Origin: Sinohyriopsis cumingii
Lineage: Eukaryota > Mollusca > Bivalvia > Unionida > Unionidae
DNA length: 64,000 nucleotides
Reading direction: 5' to 3'
NCBI GenBank assembly: GCA_028554795.2
Contig: CM068831.1
Coordinates: forward strand, 32,166,644 to 32,230,643
The first letter of the stretch is position 1. Every line of letters starts with the position of its first letter. The position numbers and the translations under genes were made by a program. Of the stretch, positions 49,800 to 62,260 are shown piece by piece. The notes beneath the pieces are model-generated. The model saw only the letters and a list, made by a program, of their open reading frames with translations, was not told the DNA's origin and did not search any database.

Positions 49800-50099
49800 G
49801 ACCACTCCAATGCCCTAAGTGGTTAGAGCGTCCACCTCGGATGCGGGACGTCGCGGGTTCTAACCCGAGCCGAGTCATACCACAGACTTAAAAATGTTGT
49901 ACTAGCAGCAGCCTCAATAGGTGATCAGTGTTAAGAGGTTAGTGTTAGGACTGATCAGCCTGGTGTCTGGATAATGTAACCGGGTGGGACATGATGTCAC
50001 ATGTCTGCGACATGATGCCACATTGCTATATATGGTTGCGATATCACTCGAACTGGTAAACTATTTTAAAAGTACACACACACACACACACACACACAC
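49800..50099 (+). repeat. SINE A, copy 4, with (CA)n tail
   Basis: A box in TGGTTAGAGCGTCC, B box region GGGTTCTAACCCGAGCC, body landmarks present, tail (CA)n at 50,076-50,099. Confidence 0.8.
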
Positions 50100-50284
50100 C
50101 AAACACACACAAGGCTTTAAGACCTATTGCATTCCTCAAAGACTGTAAACTTAATTTTTACATTGAAATATATCAGAATTCTAAGTAAGAAATATTACAA
50201 CTATATTTTACAAATGTGTCTCCAGAGGCTTTAATTTAGTATGAATTTGTATAAATGTGTGATGTAAATTTAGATTATACATTT

Positions 50285-52080
50285 TAGAAGCCTAAACACT
50301 GAAATTTCACAGGCTTCTAGTTGGAATATAGCCTTGAAAGTACAGTAGCAGTTCCTGGACTACTTGCAAAGTATAGGATGGTGTTTTGCGCATAGTGATG
50401 TATATAATTAAATATGGCAATTGTGCACCACACGTGCATACAGTAATATATTTTTTGTGAGTAACCACCCAAGTAAGAAAAGTCAATTTTCTACTCACCT
50501 TTGACCAGTTACTGTAGCCATTATTAAGGTGAAAACTATGAAGGCGGACTCGTGCATAGCAAAATGGGAGCAGGGTGATTTTGTGTGACATAAATGTATA
50601 ACAATACTGAAGGAAATTGGAGAAGCTACTTTCATGAGCTTGGCTGTTGAGAAGTTGGCAAATGTTGATTAAAGTTCTGGATTATGAAGGCAAAGCCATA
50701 TTTTAGCTAAAGTTCTGGACCATTTTGCCTAAGCTATTCTGGGCTAGAAAAGGCTTTGCTAAGTTTAAAAAGACGTTCTTGACTGTCATTTTAAAAGTAA
50801 GTAGCCAACATTTGGCTAAGCCAAAATTAGCCCACTACAAATGTTTGGTTGGATGAAATGGAAAAATTGAAATGAAATCGGAAGCTGTAATGGGTTTTAT
50901 GAGCAACACATTAGTTGAGCAGACACAAGATATATGTAACAATAAACAACCGGTAACATTATCAAATACAAAATTACTATCCCCATTCTTCGAAACTTAA
51001 TTTGAAACGTTTGTCAACAAAATAGACGACAGTGTAATTTTCATTTCATGACATCACCATAGCATATTATTGGTATAACCATTGCCAACAATATACAGAT
51101 TTCTTTCTGGTGGTCTTTGACCAATCCGAATGCACTTTACATTTCTGGGTGTGGTAAAATGTGAAATAAATGCCAAATAAAGGTATGATATTTTTTCTCA
51201 ATAGAGAAATGGTTTCGTTATATCACAAATATATATTTAGCAAATGCAATAGCATTCAGCCCAATACAAATTTTCATGAGATTATCAAACCATATATATA
51301 ATAATTGCAAATACTGTTTAGTCTTTTATATTCAATTTCCTTTGTTCGCTCTAAAACAGACCATTACACCAACTTGGATCTAGAAGATAGAAACAAAGCT
51401 ATTCAATTTACTGTATTTAACAAGAACAGAGAATATATTAGTCAATTTCCTTTATTTGACCAGAATACGAGTATGGTTTGCACAAAATAAAGACAAAATT
51501 AAAAAAAAAAATACTTGACAATAATTACAAAACGAAATAATATGGTTAATAATTATGACTATACCAACATGAATTACTGTAATCAGTAAAGATTAGCCAC
51601 TCACCAAAGCATCATAAACTGAAATATCCTTTAGCGCTAATATGGTTAATCTGGATAATGTTTGTCTCTTACTCTCAGTGCTAAACTGCATAATGCTTCT
51701 GCCACATTTTTTTGTATGTCTTGTAAATATGGGGTTCATTCATATTGAAATTTCTCTCATCTTTTCCTGCTTATGTTTATAATTATTACTTTCCTCACAA
51801 CAGGGAGGATTTCCCACACTAGATCATCAATCGGTGCGTTTTTGTAATGACAAATTTAATCTAATTCTGATCACCTCTATCTCCTCCTGCTTCACTGGCA
51901 TATTCCTTTTTATTTCATGTTATATATTTTTGTACGTTAAAACATGTTAATGAAATGTTGATTATGAGAGTAATGATGATATTCAATTTAGCCTAATACA
52001 TTGTATAAAACTGGAGTCCGGTTTTGTAAATAGTGATATTCAAAATTACTATAAAATTCAAGTGAAACATGGTCAGTTAA
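50285..52080. repeat. Duplicated block R, copy 1
   Basis: It shares CCACCCAAGTAAGAAAAGTC, TTTGACCAGTT, AAGTTCTGGACCATT..GCCTAAGC and CCCCATTCTT.GAA with R2 and R3. It begins with an 8-bp inverted repeat AGAAGCCT...AGGCTTCT (50,286-50,319). About 850 bp (51,120-51,965) are extra relative to R3. Confidence 0.75.
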
Positions 52081-53161
52081 AGTGCCAAAGTATAATTCGA
52101 TTTTATCAGCAATCACTGATATTAACCGTTATTTGAAACAACCAGTATCTTAGGTTTAAGTGACGTTCAAATATTCACTTTAGCTTTAAGAGGTGCACCT
52201 CTTAATTGAGTTGCCGAAGTCGCTCGTGTGTACACTCTTTTTCAGGAGTGCGTCTAACTTAGTGACGTCATGCATTCGACAAATTCCCCTAATGTCTAAT
52301 CGAGTAACAACATTTGCACATGGCGGACAAATTGATTCCAGATGGAAGGAAGAGAAGTAGGTCCGCTTTTTAAGCCGACCTGAAAAGATTGAAAATAAAT
52401 AAATTTGTACACATATGATAAACAAAGTGCTTGTTCTTTTTCCGTCATTTAATTTACAATTTCTTTAATTTTGTAACAAAGTAATCCAGAATAATGTAGC
52501 ATATGGATCACGTACCGCATCCGACGATGCGTAGTGCTGCCTTTGTTTGTATATTTTAAATTTATACATGTATATTTGGATATAATTATTGGCCATGGGC
52601 ATATTTTTATCTGTTTACTGGCATTTAAAATGTGAACATGACCCCGGAGCTGAGAGGTCATTGTGCAATTAACACCTCTTTGAATGCAGAGTACTTGGGC
52701 TAATTTTATATTCAGCATACACTGTTTGTCAAACAATGCCAGCTCAGTAGGGGATAATGTCTTTATTTGTCAGAACCATTAATCATTATGTCTGACTATG
52801 AAGCGTGTATTTAAATCAAAGGGACTTTGTTTAATATTTAATTGGCTTTAGTAAAGCATATATAATTATGAGTGGCAGAAAATTAAGATACTGATCTTTT
52901 CTGTGTAAGGGAACATGTTGACTGTGGCGTAAGATCAGAGAGGGTACAAGTCTGCTCATGGGCACTGACGGGTGAAGATCTAGTAAAGTGAGAGTCAAAC
53001 ATGTGTTACAATACTAATAACAACCTGAGTTAGCTGTTGTGAATAAAATATGTTGACATTGTTTGTTGAATATAAAATTACTAAAATTGGTGCCATTATA
53101 TGTCTGTAATTTCTAAATACATTTGGAAATTGAATTCACCTAGACTTGTATACTTTAAGAT
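52080..53161. repeat. Duplicated block P, copy 4
   Basis: Matches P1-P3, ending at a SINE. It has one private 60-bp insertion at about 52,700-52,750 (GCTAATTTTATATTC...CAATGCCAGCTCAG). Confidence 0.75.
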
Positions 53162-53362
53162 GACCACTCCAGTGGCCTAGAGGTTAGAGCGTCCACCACG
53201 GATGCGGGAGGTCGAGAATTATATCCCCAGCCGAGTCATATCAAGGACTTATAAAAATGGTACTAGCAGCAGCCTCACCTGGTGCTCAGCATTAAGAGTT
53301 TAGTGTTATGACTGATCAGCCTGGTGTCAGGATAATGTGACCGGGTGTGACATGATGCCAGA
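53162..53362 (+). repeat. SINE A, copy 5, 3'-truncated
   Basis: Head and body up to GACATGATGCCAG, then a direct join to block R2 with no CA tail. The same P-SINE-R order as copy 4 implies a shared duplication with later loss of the tail. Confidence 0.75.
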
Positions 53363-54165
53363 AGCTTATATTCTTGAAGCTTAAACACTGAAATTTTATA
53401 AGCTGCTAGTCTAAATATAGTACAGTAGCAGTTCCGGGACTACTTGAAAAATATAGGGTGGTGTTTTGCACATAGTGATGTACATAATTTAATTTGGCAA
53501 TTGTACATCACTCGTTCATACAGTAGTGGATTGTTAGTGAATTGCCACCCAAGTAAGAAAAGTCAATTTTCTACTCACCTTTGACCAGTTTATGTAGCAA
53601 TATTTAAGGTGTAAACTAAGAAGAGAACACTCGTGCATAGATAAATGTGAGCTACTTTCGCGAACTGGACTATTGAGACCCAGGCATAATTTGATTAAAG
53701 TTCTGGATTATGAAGGCAAGGCCATATTTTAGCTTAAGTTCTGGACCATTATGCCTAAGCTAAAGTTTGGCTAAAGATCTTGACTATTGAGTTTTAGTCG
53801 AATTTTAGGTAAGGTTCTGGGCTAGAAAGACTTTGCCAGGTTTAAGAAGTTCTTGACTTTAATTTATCAAAGTAAGTAGCCTACATTTGGATAAGCCAAA
53901 TTAGCCAACTGCAGATATTCGATTGGATTAAAAGGAAAAATTGAAATGAATTTGGAAGCTGTTATGGATTTTATGACCGACACACTAGTTGAGCAGACAC
54001 AATATATATGTAACAGTAAACTACCCGTAACACCCTCAAATACAAAATCACTATCCCCATTCTTTGAAACTTAATTGGAAACGTTTAACAAAAAAAAAAA
54101 TAATAGACGAAAATGTAATTTTCATTTCGTGGCATCACCATAGCATGTTATTGCTCAGTTTAAGT
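53363..54165. repeat. Duplicated block R, copy 2
   Basis: Parallel to R1. The segment 53,690-53,830 is itself a run of short imperfect repeats built on TAGCTAAAGTTCTGGACTAT. Confidence 0.75.
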
Positions 54166-55150
54166 GTCAAATTATAATTAATTCGATTTGATATATCAGT
54201 TCTTAAATGATGTACATAATTTAATTTGGCAATTGTAATGGATTATTAGTGAGTTCCCACCCAAGTAAGAAAGGTTGATTTTCTATTCACCTTTGACCAG
54301 TTACTGTAGCCATTATTAAGGTGAAAACTATGAAGGCGTACTCGTGCATAGCTAAACTGATGCAGGGTGATTTTGTGTGACATAAATGTATAACAGTGCT
54401 GAAGGAAATTGGAGAAGCTACTTTCATGAGCTGGACTGTTGATAAGTAGGTAGAGTTTGATTAAATTTCTGGATGATGAAGGCAAAGCCATATGTTAACT
54501 AAAGTTCTGGACCATTATGCCTAAGCAAAAGTTTGGCTAAAGTTCTTGACTATTGAGTTTTAGCTAAATTTTAGGTACGGTTCTGGGCTGGAAAGGATTT
54601 CCCAAGATTAAGAAGTTCTTAACTTTAAAGTATCAAAGTAAGTAGCCAACATTTGGCTTAGCCAAATTAGCCCACTGCAGATGTTCGATTGGATTAAAAG
54701 GAAAAATTGGAATGAAATCAGAAGCTGTTAAGGGTTTTATGAGCAACACACTATTTCAGCAGACACAATATATATGTAACAGTAAACTACCCGTAACATC
54801 CTCAAATACAAAATCACTATCCCCATTCTTTGAAGTGGAATTGGAAAAGTTTGTCAAAAAAATAGACGAAATTGTAATTTTCACTTCATGGCATCACCAC
54901 AGCATGTTATTAATATAACCATATCCAACAATATACAAATTTACTACTGGTGACCTTTGACCAATTAGAATGAGAGCAGTGACGATATTCAGTTTACCCT
55001 AATACATTTTATGAGATTTTAGGCCAGTTTTTTAAATAGTGATATTCAAAATTACTGTATAATTCAAGTGAAACATGGTCAGTTTAAGTGTCAAAGTATA
55101 ATTAATTCGATTTTATCAGTACTCACTGGTGATCTGATAGATCAGTTCTT
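54166..55150. repeat. Duplicated block R, copy 3
   Basis: Parallel to R1 and R2, and continuing to GTGATATTCAAAATTACT and TTCGATTTTATCAG, which matches R1 near 52,030-52,110. Confidence 0.75.
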
Positions 55151-56682
55151 AAATGAAAGGAATGACATGAATATCAATTATACCATATACTGAATTATTT
55201 TTGCATGTGTTGTCAGTTGGCATTGTGTTTCGAATAAGTCACTTGTTACAAGCCATGAACAGTTTTGCTTTGAACGTCTCTGCCAGTTGAAATTAATTTA
55301 GATCCCACACATGTTGTTTTGGAGAACATGGGTTCTGTCGTCAGTGAATGGGGGCAGTGTGGTCAAAGATAAAGCCCACGAACAATAATTACATTTTCAT
55401 CTAACAAATGTGTAAGGCAGATGCATAAAAATCAACACAATCGAAAGACAATCAGGAATACAAAATGGGCTTACTATGTGTTTTCTTCCTGAAGATGTGC
55501 ATGGGTACTGAATTTACTCAGAATCGATATAAACAGTCTAACTGGTTATAGAGATTCATTACTGTAGCTCATAAGCAAGACAGGACAGAATACACTACAA
55601 AATCTAAGTACTACCCAATATTCCGATGCTTGCGATGTGTCTGACACCATGAATTTTATAACCCAAATTCTTAAGTATGATTAACTGCCGAGTTGATAAT
55701 TTGCCCGTGTTACTTTACAACGGAGTTTCTCTGTAAAGAACTTGATACATAAATAAGACGGGCGGATACGATTGCTGTTGATGATGAAGGAAAGTTCAGG
55801 TCTCTAGGAATTTTAGAAAATCCATCCACTGAATTTCCCCAATATACTATATTTTGTATAAATGTGGTGCAAAAAATAAAATGCTTTAGTGTGACCAGTT
55901 TGTTGTTCAGAAGTGTGCATGAAGCATATTTATTTGCTTTGCGGGCCAGAAATGAAAAGAAGCTCATGGAGACCTGGGACATTAATGAGAAAGCAATAAA
56001 GATATCATACATATTGTAATGCATGTTTCCCCAAGTTTCACATATAATTTACTTTGAGTAACGAAACAAGTTAGTGACGAAGATTAAAATCTCGTTCACA
56101 TATTATATCTACGTGCCAATATGTTTAGATTAACTATTGAATATAATTTCTAACGATTGTCAACTGAAAACTACAGTTGCTTTCTGATGTAACTTTTGTT
56201 TCAAAATTAAAGTATTATTGATAGACTTAACACAAAATGTTAAATCTTGTAATTTAGTTTTAAATCCAACCAGGGTAGATGATTATTATTTCTTTCTCTG
56301 AGTTTAGGGTTGTCATTGCTTTGCTATTTGTATGGGTACCTAGGACCTCTAAGAGACCTGGACTGTTTAGTAATGATGATTGCTACCTGGCAGAGCAGTT
56401 AATTTTAATGAGACTGTTCTCGTTGTCAGCAAAGTAAAGGCTTTAACGACACCTAGATCGGACAATGAGGATTAATGGGAAATTTACAAATCACCCCAGA
56501 ATAAGAACTTGCATAATTTCACATGCAACAGTTTCTTTCCAAAAACGAATAAAATATCTCATGTAGCTGATATACTCTACAAAGAGAAGTATAAATAAAA
56601 AATCATTATAAAATAAAAATTAAAGAAAACAAGGTCTATTATACCGACAATCTAATTTTAACAGTTTACATAAGAAAAATAG
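55151..56682. other. Non-repeated AT-rich DNA
   Basis: No duplicate seen in the window. The frame at 55,710-56,024 (minus) has no recognisable domain or splice context. Confidence 0.4.
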
Positions 56683-56998
56683 GACCACTCCGATGGTCTA
56701 GCAGTTAGAGCGTCCGCCTCGGATGTGGGAGGTCGCGGGTTTGAATCCCGGCCGAGTCTTACCAAAGACTTACGAAAATGGTACTACAAGCTCATTAGCT
56801 AGGCGCTCAGCATTTAGAGGTAAGTGTTAGGGCTGGTCGGCCTGTGTCAGGATAATGTGACTGTGTGTGACATGATACTCTATGTCTAAGGCATGATGCC
56901 CCAGTGCTAGACATCACTATAAAGTGCTTCACTGTAGACATAGTAGCGGTATGACTCCAAAACCGATAAAGCTATGTTAAAAAATCACACACACACAT
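56683..56998 (+). repeat. SINE A, copy 6, nearly full length
   Basis: A box in GATGGTCTAGCAGTTAGAGC, B box GGTTTGAATCCCGGCC, all body landmarks, short (CA)n tail at 56,987-56,998. Confidence 0.85.
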
Positions 56999-57986
56999 AA
57001 CTATAAATATGTCACTTTCTTGCACGGATATTCTCCCCATTACATTTTATGTAAAATGCACAAAAACCTCCTGGAGTTTGCTTTCTTTAAATTGATATTC
57101 CCATGTTTCAGAAGTGGGGTAAATATACATATAACTTTACGAAAAATCAGTTATTCTGGCAATTTATCGGTGTATAACATCGACGCGCTATTGCCTTATA
57201 CAACACAATGTTATACTTTTCAAACCAAAAATTATTTTGAGTACATTAACCGACATTTAAAAACAATCCTTCAAAAAATTAATTAAGTACCAAAATAACA
57301 CACAGAAAGATTGCAACGTTTCAAAAATGTTCCACATCAAAACGATAGGTAGCCCCTTACTTAGTGATGCTTATGCATACATCCATATCATTCTATATAT
57401 AGTGAGGTTTGTAAAATCATGAATCGTGTCAGTGGGCCAAGACAAAACATTATTGGCAGGAAATGATCAAGAGTAGGGTTAAATACAAAAATCTACTGCT
57501 CTATTTACAAATACAGCAATTAAGATTATTTATAATTTATCTTCATATTCAGAGATACCTACAGTTAATGAAAAATAACTGGACACCGTCATTGGTACAC
57601 AGCCAATAATGTTTAAGTTTGAAAATAAATGTACACTGGAAAACACAAAAAAAACTCTAGAGAAGAAAATGAAGATGCAGAACTATAGAATCTCAACAAG
57701 AACATTCAACAAGAACATTCTTAGGGAAATGTAAGTCAGTTTGAATACTAATTGCAAAAACAAATAAATAGAACAGATTAGCTAAAACGTTTATTCAAAT
57801 TTTAAATGCCTACGGTGTTAAAATATACACATCTGATTGTCATATGATACAAATCGGGCGATGATGCACACAATATTTTGTTTGTAATATAACAAAGCCC
57901 CAACTGCCCTCTGTTCTATGCCAAGAAATTTAGCACAGTATATCTTTTCAGATTCATCCAAAATTGTAAATCTCACAATGTATGAT

Positions 57987-58077
57987 GGTGGACGCCAACT
58001 GATCCGACGGTGGGATTAAAACCCACACCAATTTGGTTTTAAGTACAGCTCTATACCACTGAGCCCTGATGGCTCCT
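57987..58077 (-). repeat. SINE B tRNA-like head, copy 3
   Basis: The minus strand reads AGCCATCAGGGCTCAGTGG-TATAGAGCTGTACTTAA, with GGGTTTTAATCCC at the B-box place, the best B box of the three copies. Confidence 0.55.
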
Positions 58078-58997
58078 ATGCTACATTAAGTTTTTTATAG
58101 AAGTATGTATATTTTTGGTGTGACACTGATGCAAAGCTTATTTAAAAAGAAATATTACACCTGCATGTGCACACCTTTTATTTTCTAAACTGCAGCCCCT
58201 TGGTTCTGTCCTTTGTGATCCAATCATGAGAATGGACTATACATGATCTATATAATTCAGTTTTTTTTACTAAGCTAAGTTTTGGACTTATTTCAAATAT
58301 GTGATAACAACAAAATGATTTACTCGAGATTAATATTTTATTGAATCTGGCAAAGAGTTCATGGAACATAAGTGCCCCATTACGGTCATAGAAAAGTGAG
58401 CTAAAGACAAACCTTCAGTGGAGCAGCGGATGAATAGATGTACGTATATAGCACTTTGTCCACCACAGATATTATGGGAAGGTAGAGAAATGACCAAAAG
58501 ATATAAATAATATTAAAACGTTAATACATAATCCGTGCTCCTGACTTAACAACTATATCACTAACTGAATTTAACCTAACTAACAAATCATACCAATGAG
58601 CACATAATCATGGTCCTTACAGACGATATTGTGAACATTCCAGCAAGTACTATTAAATAACAAAACAAGGATGAGATCAGTTGGTAAATTTTCTAAAGGA
58701 GTGACCGAGAATTAATGATTTCTGAAAATCCCTTTTAGAAATAATAAATTATATTTCCATTTTAAAGTAAATATGGTATTTTATATCATTTTCATGTCAA
58801 ATTAGGGACAAAACAATCAGTTAGTGCTGCAATCATATATATGTTTAATTGTTTATAGCAATACAAAGGAACAATGAAATACTTCAAAACAAGCTCAAGT
58901 TTGTATACATCTTTGAAGAGAAAAACGTAACATAAATAAAGAAGAAACATTTACAATATACACTGGCTCATTAGTCCAGTCCAACTGCAAATTACCC

Positions 58998-59140
58998 AGA
59001 CCCATATCTGCCTTCCAATCATGCACAGACAGATCCTGGTCTATGCAGTTTGTTGAGAGTAATCAGTACAATAAACAACAATGAAACTGATCTGTCAGCG
59101 TATGAAGTGATTGCAGATCAGGGTCTTTGTTGTCTGTAGT
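58998..59140. repeat. Double-hairpin repeat, copy 3
   Basis: Hairpin 2 pairs AAACAACAATGAAACTGATCT with AGATCAGGGTCTTTGTTGT. Loop: GTCAGCGTATGAAGTGATTGC. Confidence 0.6.
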
Positions 59141-59726
59141 TGTACTCGACATAAAGTGTTTTCTGAATTACTGTGACAAATTAATTAATTATTATAAATT
59201 GTGTAACAGGTAAATCAACCAAGATACATAACCTTACAAATAACTGCATCAAGTTTAAGAAAAACAAATACTGCTAGATGACAGCAAAATCTGTATCAAT
59301 CTAACCTAACAAATCATACCAATGAGAATATTATCAGGGTCTTTACAGACCACATTGAAAACATTCCATCAAGTACTTTTAAATAACAAATCAAGGATGA
59401 AGTCAGAGGGTAAATTTCCTAAAAGAAGTGACCGAGGATTAATGATTTATGAAAATCCCTTTTAGAAATAACAATTTACTATGTTTCTATTTTAAAGCAA
59501 ATATGGTATTTTGCATCATTTTATCTCAGTCAAATTAGGGACGAATTAATCATTTTAGTTATACGGAAATATATGTTTAATTGTTTATAGCAAAACAAAG
59601 GAACAATGGGATACTTCAATACAAGCTGAAGTTTGTATACATCTTTGAAGAGAAAAACGTAACACAAATAGGAAGAAACATTTACCACATACATTATCTC
59701 ATTAGTCCAGTCCAACCGCAAATTAA

Positions 59727-59870
59727 CCAGACCCATATCTGCCTTCCAATCATGCGCATACAGATCCTGGTCTATGCAGTTTGTTCAGGGTAATCAGTAC
59801 AATAAACAACAAAGAAACTGATCTGACAGCGTATGAAGTGATTGCAGATCAGGGTCTTTGTTGTTTGTAG
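59727..59870. repeat. Double-hairpin repeat, copy 4
   Basis: Hairpin 2 pairs AAACAACAAAGAAACTGATCTG with CAGATCAGGGTCTTTGTTGT. Loop: ACAGCGTATGAAGTGATTG. Confidence 0.65.
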
Positions 59871-61029
59871 TTGTACTCGACATAAAAAAATATCTGAATT
59901 ACTAGGTGACAAATTTTTAATTATAATGTATCGATTTTGTAACAGGTACATCAACAAAGATACAAAATCTTACAAATATCTGCATCAAGGTTAAGAAAAA
60001 TAAATACTGCTAGATGAAGTATTGATAAATAGAACTGAGATCTTTACAGTTATGAAAATCAATGAGTCTTCATAAATGTTCAATGGCCCACTTCCCCACT
60101 TTAATACAACACAATTACGTTAAACAATGGACCATGCAAAACTTTGTATGAGCAATCAACAAAATCTAATTGCCTAAATATATATTTTGCTCTTAAGCAA
60201 AATAAATGTCGTATCTGATATGACCATACTTGGGGCTCATTTAAAAGTGAATCCTGTCTGAAAGTACATTTTGTATTTTTTCTTGCAGATCAATACCAGC
60301 CAATCCCAGAAATATGCCTGAATGGGTAAAATGACATTATCAAGTTAATAAACGAAAGTGTATGGCAAGTTCTGGTAGCCATTTGCTTGCCAACACAAAA
60401 GAAAAATCTTTACTTATTTACACTTCAACAAAAAAGAAAAATCTTTACTTCTTTGCACTTCAACAAAAATATGTGTAGATGTCTCTTGCACTTCTCCCAA
60501 ACTATATTCAACAAATACAGTTAATACAAACAAATCAGTTTCATAAATCCTATGCAATCAGTTAAATGTTATGTTTACAACCAATGGCTCAAAGTTTGCG
60601 TTGAGTAGGATCACCTTACATCTTATGCACATAATCTTTTACACTGGTATTCAAGAGAACGCCGGTCAATTCCATATGCAAAGTCATTATTTATACAAAA
60701 CGGAAGGATTAAAGGCACGTTTCAAATGTGCAATATGCTATCAGTTGTTTATGTGACCCATCAAACAAAACCTTCATACAGGGTACCTGAATTTGTCACC
60801 GTGTTACTATTACTGGAAGTTACCTTCATTCCCCTCATAAAGCCACTGACTATGAGTATGCAAAAAATATTTTTATACTCAGTGAAGTAATGTGGTAAGG
60901 AGAATTATTTTTTTAAAGTTATAACAACCTTTCGTCACAATAGAGATAACAATCCTGTATTTTGTATTTGAGTGCCTGAGCAATCACTGTCATATATCTG
61001 TTTCATATACAGCTCAAATTTCCATCGGC

Positions 61030-62033
61030 ATACAGGTAAAACTGCAAAGGCACACCTGGGCACTACTTTAAATGTCTGCATTTCATACAACCTTTTGTAT
61101 GCATATTGTAAACTGAAAACAAGGCTTTAAAAACCAGATTAAGTTTAGTTGATTTAGAGCATTTTTGATTGACAACCCAAAGTGTTTACCGTATATACTC
61201 GCCTATATGTAAAGTCCAATAGAAGAATGCAAAGACCCAGATCTGTCGACACATAATGCACCGGAAGATCTGGGTCTATGCAGTTTGTTAGGAGCAGTCA
61301 GTAAAACAAACAACACAGACTCTGATCTGCCTACACGTTATGCAATGACAGATCAGGGTTTATTTTGTTTGCAGTTGAACCCGTCTTACATACATGTGGT
61401 ATGCATGAACTAAGCTCCTTGACAAGAACTTAATAAAGTATTATGACGATAAGACTGTAAAATTGTAGATAACTGATTTTTTTCTGAAAGAGATTAACGC
61501 TCCAAATCTACCTGCACATTTGCATAGCTTTCAGTTGTCAAAGAATTGCAATTCAAACTCAAAATTCTCATAAAAAATGAAATTATGTGGCAATAATAAA
61601 ATAATTTTAATTACATGACACATTCAGTGTGTGTATACATGTCATTACTTAATGGTGAAATGAAGACGGAATTCCCAATCTGCAAATTGTTATTGACTTT
61701 TGTAAAACAATATGTGTAAAATAAAAAAATTTGCTCTAGTACAACTAACAAACATAAATTTTATAGCTAGACAGGTATTATTTTCAGGAATAGATTCTAA
61801 AGATAGCTTCTTATCTCTGAGCAAAACATGTCATTTACCCTGATTAACATGAAACTGAACAGCATAATGAAATGATTTAATCCAAGGAATGACTACACGT
61901 ACTCATTGTATGTCAAGGACTTCTGAATCAAATATAGGTCAAGAAGTATGCATACAACTGTAGATAGCTGAATAGATTTCAGATATGAGCAGACGAAAAC
62001 AGGTTCAAATATTTTAAGTCAAAAACCGTTGGT
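61030..62033. mobile_element. About 1.0-kb insertion in block Q4, absent from Q1
   Basis: Q1 near 37,280 has CCATCTGCACTTGTGCTGATT, while Q4 has CCATCGGCATAC, then about 1.0 kb, then GGTATGCATGTTTGCTGATT. GCATAC on the left and GTATGC on the right are inverted, and GCAT could be a 4-bp target duplication. It has no coding capacity that I can see, so it would be a non-autonomous DNA transposon. It contains the double hairpin at 61,233-61,370. Confidence 0.5.
61233..61370. repeat. Double-hairpin repeat, best preserved copy (5)
   Basis: Hairpin 1: AGACCCAGATCT pairs perfectly with AGATCTGGGTCT (loop with ACACATAATGCA). Hairpin 2: AACACAGACTCTGATCTG pairs with CAGATCAGGGTTTATTTTG (loop CACGTTATGCAATGA). 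The two hairpins resemble each other, as if by an old tandem duplication, and are joined by GCAGTTTGTTAGGAGCAGTC. Confidence 0.75.
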
Positions 62034-62260
62034 ATGCATGTTTGCTGATTATGTCGAATTCATGATAATCAGAATCTCAATTTAGAATGTTGTCTTCTTT
62101 TTTGCCATTATGGAGGAGGCCAAATAAAACTTTCAGGGATTTTTCGACCATAAACTAACTTTTCTTGCATATATTAGACATGTCAGGGACAAATGAAACA
62201 AAACAGCAAACAAACAAAACAAATCTTTAGTTAGTATTGGGTGTGGCAAACATCGATTGT

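Larger units (their letters stand above)
57000..59290. repeat. Duplicated block Q, copy 3
   Basis: Parallel to Q1, directly after a SINE as in Q1 and Q2. It includes the SINE B head and the double hairpin. The match to the Q1 end is cut near 59,290, where Q4 begins with a second copy of the mid-Q region. Confidence 0.75.
59291..62260. repeat. Duplicated block Q, copy 4, with a 1.0-kb insertion
   Basis: It repeats Q from the AAATCATACCAATGAG landmark onward and follows Q1 to about 61,030. It then resumes at about 62,033 (GCTGATTATGTCGAATTC versus GCTGATTACGTCGAATTC in Q1 at 37,292) and runs to GGTGTGGCAAACA. Confidence 0.75.

Noticed and set aside
49800-49890. tRNA-gene-like sequences (also at 46.1 and 56.7 kb)
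   Set aside because: They have A and B boxes but do not fold as full tRNAs and are followed by a constant SINE body and CA tail; called as SINE heads.
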